Below are positions 43,788 through 52,361 of a stretch of DNA of 64,000 nucleotides, piece after piece. Position numbers and translations under genes: made by a program. This stretch comes from Cyclobacteriaceae bacterium (GTDB lineage Bacteria > Bacteroidota > Bacteroidia > Cytophagales > Cyclobacteriaceae): contig CP075525.1 of the NCBI GenBank assembly GCA_025808415.1, positions 558,001 to 622,000 on the forward strand, written 5' to 3'. Numbering within the stretch: the first letter of the stretch is position 1; each line of letters starts with the position of its first letter. Under the pieces are notes generated by a model. The model saw only the letters and a list, made by a program, of their open reading frames with translations. It had not been told where the DNA came from and made no database searches.

Positions 43788-44197
43788 TGGAGCGCGTTTT
43801 TGTTGATACCGATGTGGTATTGGATTTACTGGGCGAACGCCAGCCATTTTACAAATCTTCAGCGCAGTTGTTTTCAAAAGCCGACAAGGGTGAGATCAAC
43901 GTATTTGTTTCGTCACTAAGTTTTGCAAACATGCACTATGTTCTGCGGAAAAAATTCCCGGACCGCGAGGCGAGGAAAATTCTATCCGGGTTTAAGGTGT
44001 TGGTTTCGGTACTTCCGGTAAATGATAAAATTATTGATTTAGCGTTAGCATCAAATTTTTCAGACTTTGAAGATGCCGTTCAGTATTATACTGCCTCTGA
44101 AGGCAACATGAAGGCCTTGATTACACGAAACCTGAAGGATTACCGCCAGGCTAAAATTCCAGTGATGACCGCAGATACCTATCTGAGAAGCATTTAA
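43787..44197 (+). CDS. PIN-domain ribonuclease toxin (VapC-like)
   Basis: The 136-residue PIN-domain protein belongs to a VapC-like family. The acidic residues for metal binding are D7 and D9 in FVDTDVVLDLL, E95 and D96 in FEDAVQYYTA, and the ITRN block near 112-115. Such toxins cleave RNA, often tRNA or rRNA. All active-site residues are present. It is paired with the preceding DUF6364 antitoxin. The M16 peptidase gene begins seven bases after, so read-through is possible. Confidence 0.88.
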   Translation: MERVFVDTDVVLDLLGERQPFYKSSAQLFSKADKGEINVFVSSLSFANMHYVLRKKFPDREARKILSGFKVLVSVLPVNDKIIDLALASNFSDFEDAVQYYTASEGNMKALITRNLKDYRQAKIPVMTADTYLRSI

Positions 44198-44204
44198 CGA
44201 TATT

Positions 44205-45446
44205 ATGATTTCTTTCCAGGAATTTACTTTAGCAAACGGCCTTCATGTAATCGTACATGAAGACCCAACGGTACAAATCGCGGTGATGAATATTCTGTAC
44301 GATGTGGGCTCACGCGATGAACGCGAAGACAAGACCGGTTTTGCCCACTTATTTGAACACCTTATGTTCGGGGGCTCTGTTAATATCCCTAACTATGATG
44401 AGCCGCTACAGCGGGTGGGCGGAGAAAATAATGCCTTTACCAATACCGACATTACCAATTATTATTTAACCGTACCCGCGGCCAACCTGGAAACAGGATT
44501 TTGGCTGGAGAGTGACCGCATGCTGAGTTTATCATTCGATCCGAACGTGTTGGAAGTGCAGCGTAAAGTGGTGATTGAGGAATTTAAACAACGCTATTTG
44601 AATCAACCTTATGGCGATGTGTGGCTGAAACTCCGGCCTTTAGCCTATCAGGTTCATCCCTACAAATGGGCAACCATCGGAAAGGAAATCAGCCATATTG
44701 AAAATGCTACGATGGATGACGTAAAGGACTTTTTCTTCACCCATTATGTTCCCAACAATGCCATATTGGTGGTAGCGGGTAATGTTAAGGTTGATCAGGT
44801 AAAAGCGCTGGCCGAAAAATGGTTTGGCCCGATACCGTCCGGTAAGAAGCGTGAAAGGAAATTGCCTGCAGAACCGCTACAATCAAAAAAGCGATTGCTT
44901 GAAGTTGAAGCCAAGGTGCCTGCTAATGCTTTTTACAAAATGTTCCACATGCCCGGCCGGTTTCATGATGATTATTTTACGGTTGATTTGTTAAGTGATG
45001 TATTGGGGAGAGGGCAATCAAGCCGGTTGTATAGTAAATTGGTAAAGGAGCAGGAAATTTTTACATCGTTATCGTCCTTTGTGATGGGTACCATTGATCC
45101 TGGATTGCTGGTGATTAATGGTCGTTTGAAAGACGGTGTTTCTTTTAATAAAGCCGAAGAAGAAGTGAATAAGATTATCAATGACGTTCTGCAAAACGGT
45201 ATTGATCAAGAAGAGCTTCAGAAAGTAAAGAACCAGGCTGAAACAACTTTTGAGTTTGATGAGGTGGAGGTAATGAACCGTGCCATGAACCTGGCGTTCG
45301 CCTCGTTATCGGGTGACACCAATCGTGTTAATACGGAGCGTAAAAAATTAAATGGTATTACGGTTGAGGATGTTCAGCGCACGGCATCGGATATCCTGAA
45401 GGAAGAGAATTCAAGTGTAATGTATTACAAGGCAACACTAAACTAA
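44205..45446 (+). CDS. M16 family zinc metallopeptidase
   Basis: A 413-residue inverzincin-type peptidase. The zinc motif HLFEHLMFGG is an HxxEH with the third ligand glutamate downstream in VVIEEFKQRY. Two M16 lobes are visible, the second starting near LEVEAKVPANAFYKMFHM. There is no clear signal peptide, so it may be cytoplasmic, or exported by another route. It is an uncharacterised member of the processing-peptidase/PqqL group. Confidence 0.88.
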   Translation: MISFQEFTLANGLHVIVHEDPTVQIAVMNILYDVGSRDEREDKTGFAHLFEHLMFGGSVNIPNYDEPLQRVGGENNAFTNTDITNYYLTVPAANLETGFWLESDRMLSLSFDPNVLEVQRKVVIEEFKQRYLNQPYGDVWLKLRPLAYQVHPYKWATIGKEISHIENATMDDVKDFFFTHYVPNNAILVVAGNVKVDQVKALAEKWFGPIPSGKKRERKLPAEPLQSKKRLLEVEAKVPANAFYKMFHMPGRFHDDYFTVDLLSDVLGRGQSSRLYSKLVKEQEIFTSLSSFVMGTIDPGLLVINGRLKDGVSFNKAEEEVNKIINDVLQNGIDQEELQKVKNQAETTFEFDEVEVMNRAMNLAFASLSGDTNRVNTERKKLNGITVEDVQRTASDILKEENSSVMYYKATLN

Positions 45447-45450
45447 TATC

Positions 45451-45933
45451 ATGAAAATTCGGGTGGGGTTAGGTTTTGATGTGCATCAGTTGGAAGAGGG
45501 TCGCGACTTTTGGTTAGGGGGTATAAAACTTCCGTCAACGAAGGGTGCTACGGGTCATTCCGATGCCGATGTTTTGATTCACGCCATTTGCGATGCATTG
45601 CTGGGCGCTGCGAACCTGCGGGACATTGGCTTTCACTTTTCGAACAGCGATGCGCGTTGGAGTGGCATGGACAGTAAATTTTTCCTAAAAGAGGTAACGC
45701 GCATGCTGGAAGAACGCGGATGGAAAATTGGTAATGTGGATTGCACCATTTGCCTGGAGCACCCCAAGATCAATCGGCATATTGACGAGATGAAGAAGAC
45801 ATTAGCGCCTCTTATGAATGTTCAGGAAGAGGACGTATCCATAAAAGCGACCACCAATGAAAAGCTGGGGTATGTTGGCCGTGATGAAGGCGTAAATGCG
45901 TATGCCGTAGCGCTGATCACGAGGGATTCTTAA
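45451..45933 (+). CDS. ispF: 2-C-methyl-D-erythritol 2,4-cyclodiphosphate synthase
   Basis: The fifth step of the MEP isoprenoid pathway, forming the cyclodiphosphate with release of CMP. The 160-residue protein has the metal ligands in GFDVHQLEEGR (D and H) and HSDADVLIHAICDALLGA. The C-terminal block ATTNEKLGYVGRDEGVNAYAVALI is also standard. Length is normal. It follows the M16 gene by four bases, and its stop overlaps the convergent permease gene. Confidence 0.95.
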   Translation: MKIRVGLGFDVHQLEEGRDFWLGGIKLPSTKGATGHSDADVLIHAICDALLGAANLRDIGFHFSNSDARWSGMDSKFFLKEVTRMLEERGWKIGNVDCTICLEHPKINRHIDEMKKTLAPLMNVQEEDVSIKATTNEKLGYVGRDEGVNAYAVALITRDS

Positions 45934-47027
45934 TCAGCAGATTGTTTTTCCCCACCCAGCACCAGTGCCCATGTTTTTAATGCCGGAGTTCTGTCGGCTA
46001 TCAATTTTAGAATACCTAAAAAGGGTATAAACAGAATTAATCCGGCAACACCCCACAGCACGCCACCCATTACAATGGCAGCAATGGTTACCAAAGCATT
46101 AAGCTTTAACCGGCTGCTTACGGCTAATGGAAAAATAACGTTTGCTTCCAGGTATTGCACAATGGAAAACACAGCAATAACACCAATCGGGTACCAAATG
46201 GAATTGTACGTAACCCAAGAAATAGTAATGGGTAACAAGGAGGCAATCAGAATTCCGGCATAAGGAATAAAGGTGAGTATGGAGGCAGTGAAACCGAATA
46301 AAACCGGATGTGGAATACCGAGCATATATAATCCCAAACTATTAAGAATGCCAACAATAAGGTACACCAGCAGCATACCTTTTATAAAGTTGTAATAGGA
46401 GGCAATGCTCAAGTGAAGAATTTCCCGAATGCGTTCTTTTCGTTCTGAGGGAAAAATCCGGTAAAGTACTTCTACCCACCGGTCGCGGTGATAGAGCATC
46501 AACACCACGTAAACGGGTATTAAAATAAACAGCACGGCAGAAACACTTCCGGCCGAAATTGTTTTTTTGAGAAAGCCCATGGCATCAGCGCTTGATTGCT
46601 GCGATATATTTTCGAGCCATTGATTTTGCCTTTCTTCGCTGATGTTAAACTCGCGGGTTATCCAAACACTGAACTCCGTAAGTGTTTGGGATAGCTTGGC
46701 CTGCAAAGTCGACCATTCAGTTGAGAAATTACGCAGCTGTAGAACGAACAGAAAAAGTATGGAGGCAATTAAAATTAAAATCAGTGACAGGCTAAGAATT
46801 ATTGCGGTCATTTTTTTAATCTTATGCTGCTCTAGCCAAATACAGATAGGATAGAGAATACAACTGATAAGCAGGGCAAACGATAATGGAATAAACAGGG
46901 GCCGACCCACATAAAGGATAATGCCACCAAATACAATGTATTGAAGGATGGTTAATGTGGTAATGTTGTTAACCTGACCTTGTAATTTCACACCGGAAAG
47001 TAAACCATTCGTCTTTAAAGTAACCAT
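45930..47027 (-). CDS. AI-2E family transporter (PerM-like)
   Basis: A 365-residue membrane protein of the AI-2E/PerM family, with seven or eight helices. Blocks are PLFIPLSFALLISCILYPICI, YNFIKGMLLVYLIVGILNSLGLYMLGIPHPVLFGFTA and AIVMGGVLWGVAGLILFIP. Members export autoinducers, ions or drugs, and the function here is unknown. The start at ATG 47027 overlaps the start codon of the divergent mnmD gene. An in-frame start at 47039 would lie inside mnmD. Confidence 0.85.
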   Translation of the reverse strand: MVTLKTNGLLSGVKLQGQVNNITTLTILQYIVFGGIILYVGRPLFIPLSFALLISCILYPICIWLEQHKIKKMTAIILSLSLILILIASILFLFVLQLRNFSTEWSTLQAKLSQTLTEFSVWITREFNISEERQNQWLENISQQSSADAMGFLKKTISAGSVSAVLFILIPVYVVLMLYHRDRWVEVLYRIFPSERKERIREILHLSIASYYNFIKGMLLVYLIVGILNSLGLYMLGIPHPVLFGFTASILTFIPYAGILIASLLPITISWVTYNSIWYPIGVIAVFSIVQYLEANVIFPLAVSSRLKLNALVTIAAIVMGGVLWGVAGLILFIPFLGILKLIADRTPALKTWALVLGGEKQSAD

Positions 47028-47688
47028 GATAGAAATCATCTTAACAAGAGACGGATCGCAGACACTGCGGAATACTGAACTAAATGAAACTTATCATTCC
47101 ATTCATGGTGCCCTGCAGGAATCACAGCATGTTTTTATACAACAAGGTTTGGAGTATAAGCTGAAACAACACTTGCCACGGTTGGCCATCCTTGAAGTAG
47201 GCTTTGGTACCGGTTTAAATGCGTGGCTTACCGCGCAAAAGATTTGGGGAAGGGAAGATTTGGTTTCCTATGTTTCCCTTGAGTCTTTTCCGCTGGATCA
47301 TGCCCTCTGGAGTAAACTGAATTATGCCAGCGATCCGAAGGGTTTAGAGCTTTTTGAGAAAGTCCATAGCGCAACATGGGATGAACCGGTTTTGGTTACC
47401 CCGAATTTCAGTTTGCACAAAATCAAGTCGACCCTGCAACAAGCGAATCTATCTTCAGCAGCATTTGATTTGATTTACTTCGATGCATTTGCTCCGGAAA
47501 AACAACCTGAAATGTGGACACTTCCATCCCTGGAAAAAGTCGTTGCGGCAATGAAACCTGATGCAGCGTTTGTAACCTATTGTGCCAAGGGCCAGGTAAA
47601 GCGTGACCTGAAAAGCCTGGGATTGGTGGTTGAAACATTGCCCGGCCCTCCGGGCAAACGGGAGATGATTCGGGCCATAAAAGGGTAA
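47026..47688 (+). CDS. mnmD: tRNA (5-methylaminomethyl-2-thiouridine) methyltransferase MnmD
   Basis: Methylates the wobble uridine of some tRNAs, completing mnm5s2U. The 220-residue protein carries only the SAM-dependent methyltransferase domain of bifunctional MnmC, as usual outside gammaproteobacteria. Key blocks are GSQTLRNTELNETYHSIHGA, LEVGFGTGLNAWLTA, FDLIYFDAFAPEKQPEMW and FVTYCAKGQVKRDL. No oxidoreductase half is fused. The start ATG at 47026 lies one base from the divergent permease start. Confidence 0.92.
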   Translation: MIEIILTRDGSQTLRNTELNETYHSIHGALQESQHVFIQQGLEYKLKQHLPRLAILEVGFGTGLNAWLTAQKIWGREDLVSYVSLESFPLDHALWSKLNYASDPKGLELFEKVHSATWDEPVLVTPNFSLHKIKSTLQQANLSSAAFDLIYFDAFAPEKQPEMWTLPSLEKVVAAMKPDAAFVTYCAKGQVKRDLKSLGLVVETLPGPPGKREMIRAIKG

Positions 47689-47712
47689 ATTCTGCATCCT
47701 CATTTTTCGAAC

Positions 47713-47729
47713 ACGTTTGCAGCAAACGT
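47713..47729. promoter_or_regulatory. Perfect inverted repeat in the gltB upstream region
   Basis: ACGTTTGC and its complement GCAAACGT flank a single central A, the size and form of a dimeric regulator site. It lies about 110 bases before the gltB start. Confidence 0.5.
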
Positions 47730-47778
47730 TTGTTGTAATTTTTTTAGCTTTTAGCTACTATTATTCCGCACTTTCAAG

Positions 47779-47804
47779 TTATTTCGAAATATTATTTTGA
47801 AATA
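47779..47804. promoter_or_regulatory. Tandem palindromic operator-like sites before gltB
   Basis: Two 13-base direct repeats, TTATTTCGAAATA at 47779-47791 and TTATTTTGAAATA at 47792-47804, differ at one base. The inner TATTTCGAAATA of the first is a perfect 12-base palindrome. They end 35 bases before the gltB ATG at 47840, a good place for a repressor or activator. Confidence 0.6.
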
Positions 47805-47839
47805 ATCTTTTTAGTCAGAACAACCACCCTTTACGACTG

Positions 47840-50800
47840 ATGACAAGAAAGGCCAGTCATGGGCTCTATACGCCAACCCTTGAACACGATGCTTGTGGCA
47901 TAGGTTTTATCGCCACCATAAACGGATCAAAAAGCAACCAGGTACTGCGCGATGCTTTATCGATGCTCGAAAATATGGAGCACCGTGGAGGCCGGGGTAG
48001 TAGTCCTAAAACAGGAGATGGTGCGGGTATTCTCCTTCAAATTCCACACGATTTTTTCCGAACAGAAACCACACGCCTTGGTTTTGATTTACCCGATCCT
48101 GGAAAGTATGGTGTTGGGATGATCTTTTTTCCGCGAAACAAAAAAATCAGGCAGCAATGCAAAGATGTATTGATAAGCTTAAGCAAAACACTTCGGTTGG
48201 CTTTAATCGGTTATCGTCCGGTGCCGGTGGATCACAGTATCCCCGGGCCTGGCGCTTCCGAAGTGGAACCTGTTATTGAGCAAATTTTTATACGCCCGAT
48301 TGATGATGATCTTGATAGACAGAGCTTAGAGCGCAAACTTTTCATCCTTCGCAATGCTGTTACCCACACGGTTGCCAAGCAGCTAAAAGCTGCGGTGAAG
48401 GAATTCTATATCACCAGCCTCTCCTGCAAAACCATAATCTACAAAGGCCAGTTGCGTACAGATCAATTGCGCGCCTATTACAACGATCTGCAAGATGAAC
48501 GACTTACTACTGCACTGGCTCTGGTGCATTCGCGTTTCTCTACTAATACCTTTCCAAACTGGAAACTCGCTCAGCCCTTCCGGTATATCGCACACAATGG
48601 TGAGATCAACACCATTCGTGGCAACGTGAATAAAATGAAATCCAAAGAAGCATTGTTCAAATCTTCAAACTTTACTGATGAAGAATTGAAAATGCTGTTG
48701 CCTATAACCAATCCCACAGGCTCTGACTCCGCCAACCTGGATGCATTGGTGGAGATGCTGGTATTGTCCGGTCGTTCCTTGCCGCATGTGCTGATGATGT
48801 TGGTGCCAGAAGCCTGGCAAGACAATAAACTAATGGATCCACACCGTAAAGCGTTTTATAAATATCATGCTTCGATGATGGAGCCGTGGGACGGCCCTGC
48901 TGCCCTGGTGTTTACTGATGGTTGCCGCATTGGTGCCACGCTCGATCGGAATGGATTGCGCCCCTTGCGGTATTGTATAACACGGTCAGGCCGTGTGGTG
49001 GCAGCATCTGAAGTTGGCGCACTTCCTGTTGATCCAAAAGATGTACTGGAGAAGGGAAGGATTACACCGGGAAAAATGTTGCTGGTGGATTTAGAGAAAG
49101 GAAAAGTTTTTGATGATGATCGTGTGAAGCGCTCGGTGTATGAAGGCAAGCCGTACTATCAATGGATTATTGAAAACAGGATTAAGCTTAGGCTGGAACC
49201 CGTTCCATTAACGTTTGAAGAAGATTTTGACATCGAAACCCTCGCACAACGCCAACAGGCTTTTGGTTATACCAGCGAGGATATTAAAACGATTATCATA
49301 CCCATGGCGGAGAAAGGCTATGAGGCCATTGGCTCCATGGGTGACGACACACCCTTGGCCGTCTTATCAAAAGAAAGCCGGCATCTTTCAAATTATTTTA
49401 AACAACATTTTGCGCAAGTCAGCAATCCGCCCATCGATCCTATTCGTGAACGATTGGTGATGTCGTTGTTTACCCGTGTTGGGGCGAGCTTAAATGTGCT
49501 GGAGGAAAGTCCGGATCACACCCAACAAATCCATATTTCTCAACCGGTACTATTGAATTCTGATTTAGCCAAGCTGAAAGCCATGCATGATCAAGGCTAT
49601 GATTATGCCGTGGTCAACTGTGTTTTTAAAGCCGATGGGAAAGCGGGAAGAATGAAAGAAGGTTTGGAGGCTATCTGCCGGGAAGCTGAACAAGCCGTGC
49701 AATCCGGCAAAAAAATTATCATCCTTTCGGATAAAAAGATTAACGAAGGGTATGCACCAATACCTTCCTTGCTGGCAACAGGTACAGTTCATCATCATCT
49801 TATCGATAAAAAACTTCGTACGCATGCGGGGTTGGTGGTGGAAGCTGGTGATGTTTGGGAGGTACACCACTTTGCCACGGTAATTGGTTATGGAGCCAGC
49901 GCCATTAATCCTTATCTCGCGCTGGAAGTTGTGCATCATTTGAATGAACAGGATGCGTTGAGTAAAAAGCTAACCGATAAAGAAGCCTTTTCGAATTATC
50001 AGAAAGCTATTGGCAATGGGTTGCTGAAAGTAATGTCGAAGATGGGCATCAGCACCCTTCAGTCGTATCAGTCGGCACAGATATTTGAAGCCATTGGCTT
50101 AAGCACGGAAGTTATTGATAAAAGCTTTCGCGGAACCATCAGTCGTATAGAAGGGTTGGGCTTTGATGACATTGCCGAAGAAGTACTGGTACGGCATCGT
50201 TATGCATTTCAATCTTCAAACACAAATCTTCCCGTTGGGGGTATCTACCAGTGGAAACGCAAAGGTGAAAAACATTTGTTCAGCCCTGAGGTAATCCATT
50301 GGCTGCAACACTCCACACGCATCAACAATTTTGATCTCTATAAAAAATATGCACAGGTAATTAACGATCAATCGAAAAATCAATTAACCCTTCGCGGATT
50401 ACTGGAATTTAAGAAGCGCAATCCTGTGCCGTTGGATGAAGTTGAACCCGCAGAAGAAATTTTTAAGCGCTTTGCCACGGGTGCCATGTCGTTTGGTTCT
50501 ATCTCACACGAAGCACACACAACCTTGGCTATTGCCATGAACCGCATTGGCGGAAAGAGTAATAGTGGCGAAGGTGGTGAAGATGAGGCACGTTTTGCAA
50601 AAAAGGCTAATGGGGATTGGGAACGCTCAGCCATTAAGCAGGTGGCTTCCGGGCGATTTGGTGTAACGAGTTATTACCTGACCAATGCTGATGAACTTCA
50701 GATAAAAATGGCGCAAGGGGCTAAACCCGGTGAAGGCGGCCAGTTGCCCGGTGATAAAGTTGACGAATGGATTGGCAGAGTACGGCATTCAACACCGGGT

Positions 50801-52360
50801 GTCGGGTTAATTTCTCCGCCACCTCATCACGATATTTATTCCATAGAAGATTTAGCACAGCTAATCTTTGATTTAAAAAATGCCAACCGTCAGGCGCGTA
50901 TAAATGTGAAGCTGGTTTCGCAGGCAGGCGTGGGCACCGTGGCGGCCGGTGTGGCAAAAGCAAAAGCCGATGCTATTTTAATCTCTGGTGCCGATGGCGG
51001 CACCGGAGCCTCTCCGTTGAGTTCTGTTCGGCATGCCGGGTTGCCGTGGGAACTTGGTTTGGCCGAAGCGCATCAAACCCTTGTAAAAAATAATTTACGA
51101 AGCAGGGTAACGCTTCAAACCGATGGACAAATACGAACGGGCCGTGATATTGCCATTGCTGCACTGCTGGGTGCCGAAGAGTGGGGCGTAGCCACGGCTG
51201 CACTTGTGGTGGAGGGTTGTATTATGATGCGTAAGTGCCATCTCAATACATGTCCGGTTGGCATTGCTACCCAAGATGTTGAGTTGCGAAAATTATTTAC
51301 CGGTGATCCTGATCATGTGGTAAACTTCTTTACCTTCCTCGCTGAAGATCTTCGTGAAGTTATGGCCTCCCTTGGTTTCCGTACTATCAACGAAATGATC
51401 GGGCGCACGGATACGCTGCGCGTTCGTCAGGATGTTGAACACTGGAAGGTAAAGAAACTCGATCTGTCACCTTTGCTATATCGCGAGTCAGCTGGAGAAG
51501 GTGTTGGTTTGTACAAACAAATTGAGCAGGATTTTGAATTGGAGAAAGTGTTGGACTGGAAGCTGCTAGCTGCGGCACAACCAGCATTAGAGCATCTTGA
51601 AAAAGTTACAACCGCAGTTGTCATTGAGAATACCAATCGATCTACGGGCGCACTGTTGTCGAATGAAATATCAAAACTTTATAAAGGCAATGGACTGGCT
51701 GAAGATACGATTCACGTTAAGTTTAAGGGATCAGCCGGGCAAAGTTTCGGGGCATTTGTTACCAAAGGTGTAACGTTTGAACTGGAAGGCGAAGCCAATG
51801 ATTATTTCGGCAAAGGGTTATCAGGTGGAAAGCTTATTGTCCATCCTGATAAAGAAGCAACCTTTAAACCGGAAGACAATATTATCATTGGCAACGTGGC
51901 CTTTTATGGTGCTACATCAGGTGAGGCTTACATACGCGGGCAGGCAGGCGAGCGCTTTTGTGTGCGCAACTCAGGCGTAAATGCCGTGGTGGAAGGCGTG
52001 GGTGATCATGGATGTGAATACATGACCGGTGGGCGCGTGGTAGTATTAGGGAAGACCGGTAAAAATTTTGCCGCAGGCATGAGTGGTGGAATTGCTTACG
52101 TGTTTGATCCGGAACAAACCCTGAAGGAATTGTACAACCCGGAAATGGTTGAACTGGAGAAGATGGAGGAGGAAGATAAGGTGCATGTGCATGGTATGAT
52201 TGAAAAACATTTTCAGTACACCAAAAGCGATCCTGCCGACTGGATACTTGAGAATTGGGAGCTCGCTACAGAAATGTTTGTTAAAGTGATGCCGCGCGAT
52301 TATAAGAAAGTGCTCCTGTTGAGGAAGGTGAATACACAAAAGGAAAAGATAGCATTATAA
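47840..52360 (+). CDS. gltB: Glutamate synthase, large subunit
   Basis: Transfers the amide of glutamine to 2-oxoglutarate, making two glutamates. The 1506-residue protein begins with a short propeptide before the catalytic cysteine in EHDACGIGFIATING (a class II glutaminase). The central FMN synthase domain follows (GAMSFGSISHEAH, GGKSNSGEGGED, SGADGGTGASPLSS, then the 3Fe-4S cysteines in CHLNTCPVGIATQ). It ends with the GXGXG domain (GDHGCEYMTGGRVVVLG). Length and order match the bacterial NADPH-type alpha subunit. gltD follows one base later. Confidence 0.96.
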   Translation: MTRKASHGLYTPTLEHDACGIGFIATINGSKSNQVLRDALSMLENMEHRGGRGSSPKTGDGAGILLQIPHDFFRTETTRLGFDLPDPGKYGVGMIFFPRNKKIRQQCKDVLISLSKTLRLALIGYRPVPVDHSIPGPGASEVEPVIEQIFIRPIDDDLDRQSLERKLFILRNAVTHTVAKQLKAAVKEFYITSLSCKTIIYKGQLRTDQLRAYYNDLQDERLTTALALVHSRFSTNTFPNWKLAQPFRYIAHNGEINTIRGNVNKMKSKEALFKSSNFTDEELKMLLPITNPTGSDSANLDALVEMLVLSGRSLPHVLMMLVPEAWQDNKLMDPHRKAFYKYHASMMEPWDGPAALVFTDGCRIGATLDRNGLRPLRYCITRSGRVVAASEVGALPVDPKDVLEKGRITPGKMLLVDLEKGKVFDDDRVKRSVYEGKPYYQWIIENRIKLRLEPVPLTFEEDFDIETLAQRQQAFGYTSEDIKTIIIPMAEKGYEAIGSMGDDTPLAVLSKESRHLSNYFKQHFAQVSNPPIDPIRERLVMSLFTRVGASLNVLEESPDHTQQIHISQPVLLNSDLAKLKAMHDQGYDYAVVNCVFKADGKAGRMKEGLEAICREAEQAVQSGKKIIILSDKKINEGYAPIPSLLATGTVHHHLIDKKLRTHAGLVVEAGDVWEVHHFATVIGYGASAINPYLALEVVHHLNEQDALSKKLTDKEAFSNYQKAIGNGLLKVMSKMGISTLQSYQSAQIFEAIGLSTEVIDKSFRGTISRIEGLGFDDIAEEVLVRHRYAFQSSNTNLPVGGIYQWKRKGEKHLFSPEVIHWLQHSTRINNFDLYKKYAQVINDQSKNQLTLRGLLEFKKRNPVPLDEVEPAEEIFKRFATGAMSFGSISHEAHTTLAIAMNRIGGKSNSGEGGEDEARFAKKANGDWERSAIKQVASGRFGVTSYYLTNADELQIKMAQGAKPGEGGQLPGDKVDEWIGRVRHSTPGVGLISPPPHHDIYSIEDLAQLIFDLKNANRQARINVKLVSQAGVGTVAAGVAKAKADAILISGADGGTGASPLSSVRHAGLPWELGLAEAHQTLVKNNLRSRVTLQTDGQIRTGRDIAIAALLGAEEWGVATAALVVEGCIMMRKCHLNTCPVGIATQDVELRKLFTGDPDHVVNFFTFLAEDLREVMASLGFRTINEMIGRTDTLRVRQDVEHWKVKKLDLSPLLYRESAGEGVGLYKQIEQDFELEKVLDWKLLAAAQPALEHLEKVTTAVVIENTNRSTGALLSNEISKLYKGNGLAEDTIHVKFKGSAGQSFGAFVTKGVTFELEGEANDYFGKGLSGGKLIVHPDKEATFKPEDNIIIGNVAFYGATSGEAYIRGQAGERFCVRNSGVNAVVEGVGDHGCEYMTGGRVVVLGKTGKNFAAGMSGGIAYVFDPEQTLKELYNPEMVELEKMEEEDKVHVHGMIEKHFQYTKSDPADWILENWELATEMFVKVMPRDYKKVLLLRKVNTQKEKIAL

Positions 52361-52361
52361 T

